Source of the DNA: an uncultured Brachyspira sp.
Lineage (GTDB): Bacteria > Spirochaetota > Brachyspiria > Brachyspirales > Brachyspiraceae
DNA: 12,504 nt
NCBI GenBank assembly: GCA_934725525.1
Contig: CAKVCG010000043.1
Coordinates: 1-12,504 of the forward strand
Direction: 5' to 3'
Shown here piece by piece: positions 1 through 5,987 of this stretch. Made by a program: the position numbers and the translations under genes. The notes under the pieces are model-generated. The model saw only the letters and a list, made by a program, of their open reading frames with translations. It was not told the origin of the DNA and did not search any database. Every line of letters begins with the position of its first letter. Position 1 is the stretch's first letter.

Positions 1-629
1 GCGCTAAAAGGACATTCTCGCATACAATTTCCGCAAAAAATACATTTATGATAATCTATAACTTCTTTTCCAAATTCGTTTTTATTAATAGCTCCTACGG
101 GACAAGATTCTTCGCAAGGAACAGGAATATAAATAATCGCATGATAAGGGCAATTTTTTAAACATAATCCGCAGTTTATACATTTTTCGCTGTGAATAAA
201 AGCTCTTTTTTCGTCCAAAATATCTATAGCGTTTTTAGGACAATTTACCATACAAGGACGCGCCAAACAAGCCTGACATGCGTTTGTTACCATAAAGTTT
301 GCTTTAACGCAGGCATTACAAGCCTCGTCCAAAACGGTAAGCATAGGCCAAGTCGGTTTTTCTCTTTCCAAAGCTAATTTTGCGTATTGCGATAAAGGTA
401 TTCCGCTGTCTTCTTTCCCTTCAACGCTTATTCCTAGTCTCGCTAAAATTCTATTTTTTATAATCTCTCTGTCATGGTGAATACAGCATCTTATAGATTT
501 GCTATCTCTCGGTATTATTTCAATAGGCATTTTATCTATATCTTCCAAAAGTCTATCTTCAATAAAAAGTGTCGTTATTCTTACAAGAATATCTTTTTTT
601 AATTGCGCAGCGTTATTATTTATATTCAT
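1..629 (-). CDS. [FeFe] hydrogenase, group B-like, N-terminal part (3' end beyond window)
   Basis: The frame is open from the ATG at 629 to the window edge, giving 209 residues. A GGAG box sits 6 nt before the ATG. My translation shows a conserved N-terminal region with a CC pair (C48, C49), then C104/C107. Ferredoxin-type clusters follow: C118, C121, C126 and C130 (the first in an ARPC context); C150-x2-C-x2-C-x3-C160; an insert with C172 and C176 (PVPCEESCPVGAI); and C196-x2-C-x2-C-x3-C206. From family knowledge, this order matches the N-terminus of monomeric group B [FeFe] hydrogenases, which exchange electrons between ferredoxin and protons in the cytoplasm. The catalytic H-cluster domain would lie beyond position 1 and is not visible, so hydrogenase is an inference from the N-terminus. 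A different multi-cluster ferredoxin protein is the alternative. It is divergent from ald. Confidence 0.75.
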   Translation of the reverse strand, partial: MNINNNAAQLKKDILVRITTLFIEDRLLEDIDKMPIEIIPRDSKSIRCCIHHDREIIKNRILARLGISVEGKEDSGIPLSQYAKLALEREKPTWPMLTVLDEACNACVKANFMVTNACQACLARPCMVNCPKNAIDILDEKRAFIHSEKCINCGLCLKNCPYHAIIYIPVPCEESCPVGAINKNEFGKEVIDYHKCIFCGNCMRECPFS

Positions 630-698
630 TCTATTCTCCAAAATTTTAAGCGCTTTTTATTAAAATAAAATAAATAAATTACACTTATATTGATAAAT

Positions 699-725
699 AT
701 TATAATATAAATAACTATTTTTCAA
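699..725 (-). promoter_or_regulatory. Possible promoter of the hydrogenase gene
   Basis: On the minus strand, TTGAAA (725-720) precedes TATAAT (704-699) by 15 nt, or TAATAT by 17 nt. The position, about 70 nt before the start codon, is reasonable. The spacing is not ideal and the region is very A+T-rich, so confidence is low. Confidence 0.3.
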
Positions 726-763
726 GTATTACAAAATATATTTAAATTATTATCTGTTGCCTC

Positions 764-792
764 TTGACAATTAAAAATTAATTTACTACACT
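764..792 (+). promoter_or_regulatory. Promoter of ald
   Basis: TTGACA (764-769) is followed after exactly 17 nt by TACACT (787-792), a sigma-70-type pair. The AAGGAG ribosome site at 815-820 lies 6 nt before the ATG, which gives a leader of about 28 nt. Confidence 0.6.
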
Positions 793-826
793 TAAAGTAT
801 AAATAATTATTGATAAGGAGTTTTTT

Positions 827-1939
827 ATGCTTATAGGGTGCCCTAAAGAAATTAAAAATCAGGAATATAGAGTCGGATTAACGCCGTCAAATGTCGCCGA
901 TTATGTCGGTAATAATCATAAAGTTATAATCGAAAAAGGAGCTGGAGAAGGTTCGGGTTTTTCGGACGAAGAATATAAAAAAGCTGGAGCGGAAATATCT
1001 AATAAAAAGAAAGTATTTGAAGCGGATATGATAGTAAAAGTAAAAGAACCGATAGAGGAAGAATATGATTATTTTAAAGAAAATCAAATTTTATACACTT
1101 ATTTGCATTTAGCCGCCGATAAACCGTTAACTAAAATGCTTTTGAAAAAGAAAATCAAATCTGTAGCCTACGAAACGATGAGAGACGAATTCAATCAGCT
1201 TCCATGTCTCGCTCCTATGAGCTCTATTGCGGGAAGATTGTCGATTCAAGAAGCCTCAAAATATTTGGAAAAGAAATTCGGAGGAGAAGGAGTTTTATTG
1301 GGCGGAGTTCCTGGAGTTCAAAAAGCGAATGTAGTTATACTCGGAGCGGGAGTAGTAGGATTAAACGCGGCGCAAATTGCTATGGGATTTGGAGCTAATG
1401 TTTCAATAACGGATGTCAATATAGCGAGATTATCTTACATAGACCAAATATTTAATATGAGAATCAATACTTATTTCAGCGCTCCATCGACATTAGAAAA
1501 TTTATATAAAACTGCGGATGTGATTATAGGAAGCGTTTTAATCCCAGGCGCGAAAGCTCCTAAACTTTTAAGAAAAGAACATTTAAAAATAATAAAAAAA
1601 GGCTGCGTAATAGTCGATGTTGCGATAGACCAAGGCGGATGTTTTGAAACTTCGCATGCAACGACTCATGATGACCCGATTTATATTATAGACGGCATAG
1701 TTCATTATTGTGTCGCCAATATGCCTGGAGCAGTGCCAAGAACTTCCACGATAGCTCTAACTAATTCCACTACTCATTACGGAATAATGCTTGCAAATGA
1801 GGGACTCGAAGAGATATGCAAAACGAATAACACGATGCTCACGGGATTGAATACTTATAACGGAAAATGCACTTTCAAAGGAGTCGCGGACGCTTTTGGA
1901 TTGGAATATACTGACCCTAAAAAGGCTTTGGGTTTATAA
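827..1939 (+). CDS. ald: Alanine dehydrogenase
   Basis: The product is 370 aa, the usual length for NAD-dependent alanine dehydrogenase (L-alanine + NAD+ + H2O = pyruvate + NH4+ + NADH; cytoplasmic). Visible landmarks are the N-terminal IGCPKEIKNQEYRVGLTP with substrate Arg15, Lys73 in VKVKEP, His94 in TYLHLAA, the Rossmann loop GAGVVG at 173-178, Asp196 at the end of the next strand for the NAD ribose, and the DQGG catalytic-loop motif near residue 268. All key residues appear intact. The start is supported by AAGGAG at 815-820. It stops 7 bp before the convergent ATPase gene with no clear terminator between. In fermenters it can dispose of reducing power as alanine or use alanine as a nitrogen source; the direction here is not shown by sequence. 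Confidence 0.96.
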   Translation: MLIGCPKEIKNQEYRVGLTPSNVADYVGNNHKVIIEKGAGEGSGFSDEEYKKAGAEISNKKKVFEADMIVKVKEPIEEEYDYFKENQILYTYLHLAADKPLTKMLLKKKIKSVAYETMRDEFNQLPCLAPMSSIAGRLSIQEASKYLEKKFGGEGVLLGGVPGVQKANVVILGAGVVGLNAAQIAMGFGANVSITDVNIARLSYIDQIFNMRINTYFSAPSTLENLYKTADVIIGSVLIPGAKAPKLLRKEHLKIIKKGCVIVDVAIDQGGCFETSHATTHDDPIYIIDGIVHYCVANMPGAVPRTSTIALTNSTTHYGIMLANEGLEEICKTNNTMLTGLNTYNGKCTFKGVADAFGLEYTDPKKALGL

Positions 1940-1946
1940 AATAATT

Positions 1947-2753
1947 TTAGAAAAAATCGGCGAAGGATTTTTCTCTCGCGTTTTCTTCGTTTAAAAGTCC
2001 CAAATCGTATAAATATCTTGTAACGGCTAAAGAAAATCCGCCTTTGATTGGAGTTTTCGGATATAATATTATTAATGGAGTTCTTTTTTGAATCGAAACC
2101 ATAACTTTTTCTTCGTCAAATAAAATCGGTCCGAGTAAAACCAAATTAATATCCAAAGAAAATTTATCGGATACTTTTTTAACTTCTTTGTAAAGATTAA
2201 TCGCCCAGTCGATATTTTTTACTTTATTCACTATCAAATACATTTTGTCGGTTATTTTATTTACGAACATCATTTTCATTAATCTATAAAGGTCGGTTAA
2301 TGAGGTTATTTCGGGATTTGCGATTAAAATAATATCGTCCGACATTTCATAGAATTTCATCATTGCTTGAGTTATTCCAGCGGCGTAATCGATTAAAACA
2401 TAATCGTATTCTGCCGATAATTCTTTTAAATCTCTCGCCAAAATCGATAAATTAAAATCGTTTTCAAATTGGACGAATCTTTGAATATTAATTCCCGCGC
2501 TTATTACATCGATATTGAATTCGCTTTTTATAACGCAATCTTTCAAAACGGAATTTCCTTCAAAATATTCTTGCAATTTTGATTCGGGTTTTACATGCAA
2601 CAATATGAAAACATTCGAGCAGTTAATATCTATATCGAAAACCAAAACTTTATAGCCTCTTGAAACAAGTTCGGTAGCAAAATTAACCGTGCATAGAGTT
2701 TTTCCCGCTCCTCCTTTCCCGCTTGAAAAAGATATTATTCTCCCCATAATCAT
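1947..2753 (-). CDS. ParA/MinD-superfamily ATPase, FlhG (YlxH)-like
   Basis: The product is 268 aa with a deviant Walker A, GKGGAGKT (residues 12-19; signature Lys13 and Lys18). It has a switch I strand VFDIDINCSN (D40, D42) and Walker B/switch II VLIDYAAGI (D122), plus a C-terminal KRTPLIILYPKTP segment like those of FlhG/MinD proteins. Such ATPases dimerise on ATP and control the position or number of division sites, flagella or other cargo. The DxxAGI form and the C-terminus favour FlhG over chromosomal ParA. No flagellar genes are nearby, so its cargo is unknown. The first ATG (2753) overlaps the preceding stop as ATGA; GGAG lies only 2 nt before it but 8 nt before a second ATG at 2747 (MGRIISF), which may be the real start. 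It is the second gene of a coupled pair with the HEAT-like protein. Confidence 0.85.
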   Translation of the reverse strand: MIMGRIISFSSGKGGAGKTLCTVNFATELVSRGYKVLVFDIDINCSNVFILLHVKPESKLQEYFEGNSVLKDCVIKSEFNIDVISAGINIQRFVQFENDFNLSILARDLKELSAEYDYVLIDYAAGITQAMMKFYEMSDDIILIANPEITSLTDLYRLMKMMFVNKITDKMYLIVNKVKNIDWAINLYKEVKKVSDKFSLDINLVLLGPILFDEEKVMVSIQKRTPLIILYPKTPIKGGFSLAVTRYLYDLGLLNEENAREKSFADFF

Positions 2754-2947
2754 TGCTCCGTATACAATTTTAGAACCGAAGAAACTTTTGCCCTCACATC
2801 CTCATCCCAATCCAATATATGAGGTTTAAGCGCCTTTATAACCGTAATTCTATCGACATCAAAAACGATTTCAGAGAGTTTATCGAGAGCGTTAAGTCTC
2901 TTTCTTTTATCTTCGCTTTCAAGTTCGGAGAGTATTTTTTTTATCAT
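2750..2947 (-). CDS. Small HEAT-repeat-like protein coupled to the ATPase
   Basis: The product is a 65-aa soluble protein that is almost entirely helical. It has one clear HEAT-like unit (RLNALDKLSEIV) and a second (WDEDVRAKVSSVLKLY), with the typical D-x-D-V-R-x-x-V pattern of HEAT/PBS-lyase repeats. There is no catalytic motif, so it is probably a protein-binding adaptor. Its stop codon overlaps the ATPase start by 4 nt (ATGA), which implies translational coupling and a shared function (inference). A weak GGA lies 7 nt before the ATG. It is only about two repeats long, far shorter than classical HEAT proteins, but the overlap and the good promoter upstream argue that it is real. Confidence 0.72.
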   Translation of the reverse strand: MIKKILSELESEDKRKRLNALDKLSEIVFDVDRITVIKALKPHILDWDEDVRAKVSSVLKLYTEQ

Positions 2948-3000
2948 TTTATTTCCGTTTTATTTTAATATTTTGTAAAAAATTTAGAATAACAGTGTTT

Positions 3001-3028
3001 ATTATATATCATAAAAGTTTTTTGTCAA
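3001..3028 (-). promoter_or_regulatory. Promoter of the HEAT-like/ATPase unit
   Basis: On the minus strand, TTGACA (3028-3023) and TATAAT (3006-3001) are both perfect consensus hexamers, separated by 16 nt. The predicted transcript starts about 45-50 nt before the HEAT-like gene. Confidence 0.65.
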
Positions 3029-3071
3029 AAATATTTTATAAATATATAATTTTTAAGCTATCTTATTAAAC

Positions 3072-3100
3072 TTGACTAATTTTATAATCTATAATATAAT
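3072..3100 (+). promoter_or_regulatory. Promoter of the DUF438 protein gene
   Basis: TTGACT (3072-3077) is followed after 17 nt by TATAAT (3095-3100). The -35 boxes of this and the divergent promoter lie about 45 bp apart, so one regulator bound between them could affect both. AAGAGG at about 3136-3141 serves as ribosome site. Confidence 0.65.
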
Positions 3101-3147
3101 TTGTTAGAATAATAAAACAAATAAATTTTAATTTAAGAGGTTATATA

Positions 3148-4020
3148 ATGACAAAAAAATTAATAAATACGAATAAAAATATTTACGAATTATGCAAAGA
3201 ATATCCCGAAATAAAAAATATATTATCGAGTTTGGGTTTTGAAGCGATAAATAATCCCGTTATGTTTAACACTATGGCTAAATTAACGACTATAGATAAA
3301 GCTTCCAAAATAAAAAAGATAGATATGAATAATATTATAAAAAAGTTTGAAGAAAACGGATTTGCTTTTGAAAATAACGAAAGAAATGAAATATTGAAAA
3401 ATTTAATAAAGCGACTTCATGACGGAGAAAATATAGAAAATATTAAAAAAGAATTTGCAGAAAAATTGCATAAAGTGTCGGCAATAGAAATCCATGACGC
3501 TATGCATGAGCTTGTGGAATCGGGAATGAGTATAGACGAAGCGAAAAGATTTTTTTATATGAGAAGTTTAATTTTAACGGACGCCATAGATAACGAAGAT
3601 ATTAATCAAAATTATAAAGACAATTATATCGTCATAGAAAATTTTAAAAAAGAAAATATTGAAATAGAAAAATCGATTGAAAATATAATAGCATCCAAAG
3701 ATACAAAATTATTTGAAGAATTTTATAATCAATTAAATAATCATTATATAAAAAAAGAAACTTTATTTTTTGCTGGATTAAACAAATACGGAAATTCCGA
3801 GCCTTCAAAAGTTATGACTAAAGTCGATAAAGAAATATTGGAAGAAGCGAAAGAAATTATATTTATTAATGACGATAAAATTTTTGATAGAATAGAAGAA
3901 TTAAAAAATAAAATTAAAGATATGATTTTTAAAGAAGAAAATATTTTAATTCCGCTCGTTATATCAATTTTTTCAAAAGAAGATTTTGGAGAGATAAAAG
4001 AAGAATATTCAAAAATCTAA
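3148..4020 (+). CDS. DUF1858-DUF438-hemerythrin-like (HHE) protein
   Basis: The product is 290 aa. Residues 5-72 resemble DUF1858 (YELCKEYPEIKNILSSLGF) but lack the cysteines found in the ScdA/RIC-type version. Residues 81-146 match DUF438 (LKNLIKRLHDGENIENIKKEF, VSAIEIHDAMHELVESGMSI). Residues about 160-290 resemble the HHE hemerythrin domain (NNHYIKKETLFF, then FKEENILIP). Related proteins are usually longer with a PAS domain; this one stops after HHE. Only one clear ligand-type His (H199) remains in that domain, with E204, E263 and E264, so a full diiron site of the classical kind is doubtful. HHE/ScdA-like proteins bind O2 or NO or repair Fe-S clusters; a role in redox or nitrosative stress is an inference. 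It has its own promoter and ends at a hairpin. Confidence 0.82.
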   Translation: MTKKLINTNKNIYELCKEYPEIKNILSSLGFEAINNPVMFNTMAKLTTIDKASKIKKIDMNNIIKKFEENGFAFENNERNEILKNLIKRLHDGENIENIKKEFAEKLHKVSAIEIHDAMHELVESGMSIDEAKRFFYMRSLILTDAIDNEDINQNYKDNYIVIENFKKENIEIEKSIENIIASKDTKLFEEFYNQLNNHYIKKETLFFAGLNKYGNSEPSKVMTKVDKEILEEAKEIIFINDDKIFDRIEELKNKIKDMIFKEENILIPLVISIFSKEDFGEIKEEYSKI

Positions 4021-4031
4021 AATTATAAAAA

Positions 4032-4069
4032 GCTATAGACTAAAATATATTTTATATTTCGTCTATAGC
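4032..4069. terminator. Shared hairpin terminator between convergent genes
   Basis: GCTATAGAC (4032-4040) pairs perfectly with GTCTATAGC (4061-4069), 9 bp; the loop contains a further A/T palindrome. On the minus strand it is followed by TTTTTATAATTTT, a good U-tract for the cupin operon. On the plus strand the tail is A/T-mixed, so termination of the DUF438 gene there is less certain. Confidence 0.65.
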
Positions 4070-4089
4070 CTTAATTTAAATTAATAACA

Positions 4090-4437
4090 TTATTCGGCTC
4101 TCACTTGGATAACCAAAACCTTAAAAACATTCTCGTTTTCTTTCGTTTTCAAAGAATGAGGAGCGTTCGCGGGAATCAAAATCGACTCTCCATTTTTTAA
4201 TTCAAAAGTTTCGTTATCTATAGTAATATAGCCTTCGCCTTCAATAACGTTTACTATAGTCTCTCCCTTTCCGCTATGAGTCGGAACTTGACTATCTTTG
4301 CCGAGTGAAAGAATTTTTATCATTAAACTATTTCTTTCTACCAACGAAAAAACATTTAAATTATTTTCTTTAGCCGAAACCAAATCTTTTAACGCGACAA
4401 CTTTTTTCGTTTCCAAATTATTAATATATTTATTCAT
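4090..4437 (-). CDS. Small single-domain cupin protein
   Basis: The product is 115 aa from the ATG at 4437. I prefer this to the upstream ATG at 4470 because AAGGAG lies 6 nt before it, and the longer form would run into the upstream gene. The cupin motif 1 region is VPTHSGKGETIVNVIEGEG, with H54 and E59; the usual second His of HxH is absent. Motif 2 is ILIPANAPHSL, with H94. Remaining ligands H54, E59 and H94 could still bind a metal. Single cupins of this kind are often sensors or auxiliary redox proteins; the substrate is unknown. It follows the Fe-S protein gene by 25 bp on the same strand, so the two are probably one operon, ending at the hairpin at 4032-4069. Confidence 0.85.
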   Translation of the reverse strand: MNKYINNLETKKVVALKDLVSAKENNLNVFSLVERNSLMIKILSLGKDSQVPTHSGKGETIVNVIEGEGYITIDNETFELKNGESILIPANAPHSLKTKENENVFKVLVIQVRAE

Positions 4438-4462
4438 TCTATTCTCCTTAATAATTTTTATT

Positions 4463-5284
4463 TTATACAAGATTTCCGTCTATAGAAATCGTATAATCTT
4501 TTATTATAATATTTTTATTCGCTTTTTCCATTGCCTCTCGGACTATCATCTCCACTCCTCCGCAGCAAGGCACTTCCATATGAACGATAGAAATCGATTT
4601 TATATTTTTATTTTCAAATATATTTGCAAGTTTTTCTATATAAGAATCTATATCGGCATCCAATTTAGGACATAGCATCATAAGAATTTTATTTTTCAAA
4701 AATTTATTATGGAAGTTTGGATACGCAAAAGGAACGCAATCCGCCGATATTAGCAAATCCGCGTTTTGTAAATACGGAGCGTTTGGATTCATTAATTTTA
4801 ATTGTATGGGCCAGTTCGATATTTCGGATTGCATATTAACTGAAATATTATTTTGATTATTTTCGTTTCGATTATTATTCTTTCTCAAATCTCTTTGCAT
4901 ACTTCCCGGACAACCGCATGGCAAATCGTTAACATCGGGAATTTCAATATTATTTTCTTTCATATAATTTATAGCCTCCTCGAATAATTTTGTCTCTCCA
5001 TGTTCTTTCAAATGTTTCAAATGAGCTTTTATCGTATTCTCACCCGCTTTGACTATATTAACCATAACTTTAGCTTCGTTATATTCTTCCGCTTCTCTCT
5101 CTTCTATAGTCATTGCGTTTTCGGGGCAGGCTTTTATGCAGGCTCCAAGTCCATCGCAAAATAAATCGCTTATCAATCTTGCCTTTCCGTCTATTATTTG
5201 CAAAGCGCCTTCGGGGCAATCGGGAATGCATGCTCCACATCCGTTGCATTTGTCTTCGTCAATTTTTATTATTCTTCGTTTCAT
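4463..5284 (-). CDS. 4Fe-4S ferredoxin-domain protein with C-terminal CCGG domain
   Basis: The product is 273 aa. The N-terminus holds a full ferredoxin motif (C13, C16, C19, C23). A second motif, CDGLGACIKACP, has Leu46 where the second cysteine is expected, leaving C43, C49 and C53. I recall this CDGLGAC form as typical of a family of anaerobe proteins, so it is probably not a local mutation. Further on come LPCGCPGSM (C123, C125), then WPIQLKLMNPNAPYLQNADLL, ADCVPFAYPNF (C183), LCPKLD (C205) and VPCCGG (C240, C241), conserved-looking cysteine sites that could hold another cluster. AGGAG lies 9 nt before the ATG. It is likely a cytoplasmic redox protein; its partner is unknown. The poorly conserved Asn-rich stretch at about 135-150 looks like a linker. 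It is cotranscribed with the cupin. Confidence 0.85.
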   Translation of the reverse strand: MKRRIIKIDEDKCNGCGACIPDCPEGALQIIDGKARLISDLFCDGLGACIKACPENAMTIEEREAEEYNEAKVMVNIVKAGENTIKAHLKHLKEHGETKLFEEAINYMKENNIEIPDVNDLPCGCPGSMQRDLRKNNNRNENNQNNISVNMQSEISNWPIQLKLMNPNAPYLQNADLLISADCVPFAYPNFHNKFLKNKILMMLCPKLDADIDSYIEKLANIFENKNIKSISIVHMEVPCCGGVEMIVREAMEKANKNIIIKDYTISIDGNLV

Positions 5285-5343
5285 AAAAACTTTCTCCTAT
5301 GTTTTGTATTTTAATTATTTAATTTTTTTTAATTAATAAAATT

Positions 5344-5371
5344 ATTTTAAATTTTTTAAAATAATTGTCAG
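5344..5371 (-). promoter_or_regulatory. Possible promoter of the Fe-S protein/cupin operon
   Basis: On the minus strand, CTGACA (5371-5366) and TAAAAT (5349-5344) are spaced by 16 nt. The -10 and spacer lie inside a perfect 11-bp inverted repeat (5340-5350 with 5356-5366, 5-nt loop), which could be an operator or just A/T symmetry. Predicted leader about 50 nt. Confidence 0.4.
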
Positions 5372-5395
5372 TTGCTATGGCAACAATTTTTTAAC

Positions 5396-5481
5396 AAATT
5401 TGTCATTGCGAGGTTTTGCCAAAAACCGAAGTAATCTATTCTTTGTGGATTGCTTCAGCATAGCTTCGCAATGACAAATTT
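5396..5481. repeat. Palindromic interspersed repeat (GTCATTGCGAGG type)
   Basis: The arms AAATTTGTCATTGCGA (5396-5411) and its exact reverse complement (5466-5481) are 16 bp and perfect. Inside, GAAGTAATC pairs with GATTGCTTC with one wobble, so the whole 86 bp could fold as one long hairpin. The core TGTCATTGCGAG...AAGCAATC is a type of dispersed palindrome I recall from many bacterial genomes. It is more G+C-rich than its surroundings. A short hairpin (GTTGC TATG GCAAC, 5371-5384) lies just before it. Confidence 0.75.
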
Positions 5482-5484
5482 AAT

Positions 5485-5575
5485 CCCGTTATTACAAGCG
5501 AAGCGAAGTAATTCAAAATTAATAAAATTTGATTTTAAAATTTAACTTTATTAATAACGGGTTGCTTCGCTCGCT
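5485..5575. repeat. Second repeat: interlocked inverted repeats
   Basis: CCCGTTATTA (5485-5494) has its exact reverse complement at 5552-5561. Beside it, AGCGAAGCGAAGTAA (5497-5511) matches the reverse complement of 5562-5575 with one extra base and one T/C change. The order arm A, arm B, A', B' is interlocked, not nested. Within arm B, ATTAC (5491-5495) and GTAAT (5508-5512) also pair. The purine-rich GCGAAGCGAAG core is shared in style with the preceding repeat. Confidence 0.6.
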
Positions 5576-5640
5576 AACAGCTCACACACTCTGTTGACTA
5601 TTATCCGAAGTAAAGCACGCTGATGGCGAGGAGATTAAAA

Positions 5641-5845
5641 ATGAGTAATGTAGTTCAAGGACATACGCAATATACATGTAATTATTGCGGTAATGTTTTT
5701 GAAGCGAAGGGATAAAGCGCAATTTTAGATATTTTTGATATGTTAAAAAGAAAAAGCATTATATCCAGATATCTTTAAGGTAAGAGGCGTAAAATGTCCG
5801 AAATGTAAAAGTAAGGATATTAGAGTTTTGCCTATAATATATTGA
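5641..5845 (+). pseudogene. Broken small zinc-ribbon protein gene
   Basis: An ATG at 5641 with a strong GAGGAG 7 nt upstream begins MSNVVQGHTQYTCNYCGNVF, with a CxxC knuckle (C13, C16), then meets TAA at 5713-5715. The same frame continues SAILDIFDMLKRK after that stop. From about 5747 the frame shifted by one base reads ALYPDIFKVRGVKCPKCKSKD and on to RVLPIIY with TGA at 5843, supplying the second CPKC knuckle (codons at 5795 and 5804). Together they make a plausible protein of about 67 aa with two CxxC pairs, broken by one nonsense codon and one frameshift. A sequencing error cannot explain both changes easily. If expressed as is, only a 24-aa peptide results. Function unknown; zinc ribbons of this size may bind nucleic acid or protein. 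Confidence 0.65.
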
Positions 5846-5928
5846 TTTAAATTTTCGTTATAGATTATTTAATTTGATTTGGTTTTTAATAAGTCGTATA
5901 TTTGCGTTTTATATTTTTCATTAATATT

Positions 5929-5956
5929 TTGACAAATAAAATTATTTTAATATTGA
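5929..5956 (+). promoter_or_regulatory. Possible promoter of the Crp/Fnr-type regulator
   Basis: TTGACA (5929-5934) is followed after 16 nt by TATTGA (5951-5956), a weak -10. No good ribosome site precedes the ATG at 5988. The rest of 5846-5987 holds nothing else that I can identify. Confidence 0.35.
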
Positions 5957-5987
5957 TTTTTTATTAATAAAATTTAGAATAAAAAAT

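Noticed and set aside
192-377. Open frame of 61 codons on the plus strand
   Set aside because: It lies antisense inside the cysteine-rich hydrogenase gene, whose clusters are clearly conserved on the other strand.
4437-4470. Upstream in-frame ATG for the cupin
   Set aside because: It would overlap the Fe-S gene end and has no ribosome site; the ATG at 4437 has AAGGAG at the right distance.
5049-5336. Open frame of 95 codons on the plus strand
   Set aside because: It is the complement of the ferredoxin motifs of the Fe-S gene.
5576-5595. AACAG/CTGTT hairpin before the zinc-ribbon remnant as a regulatory site
   Set aside because: Only 5 bp with an 11-nt loop; too weak to claim.
5285-5845. 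Complete insertion sequence or CRISPR-like array
   Set aside because: There is no transposase frame and the repeats are palindromes without regular unit-spacer structure.
5335-5950. Identical 16-nt string at 5335-5350 and 5935-5950, upstream of both the Fe-S operon and the regulator
   Set aside because: It consists only of A and T; in a spacer this A/T-rich, such matches are expected by chance, so I do not call it a shared operator.
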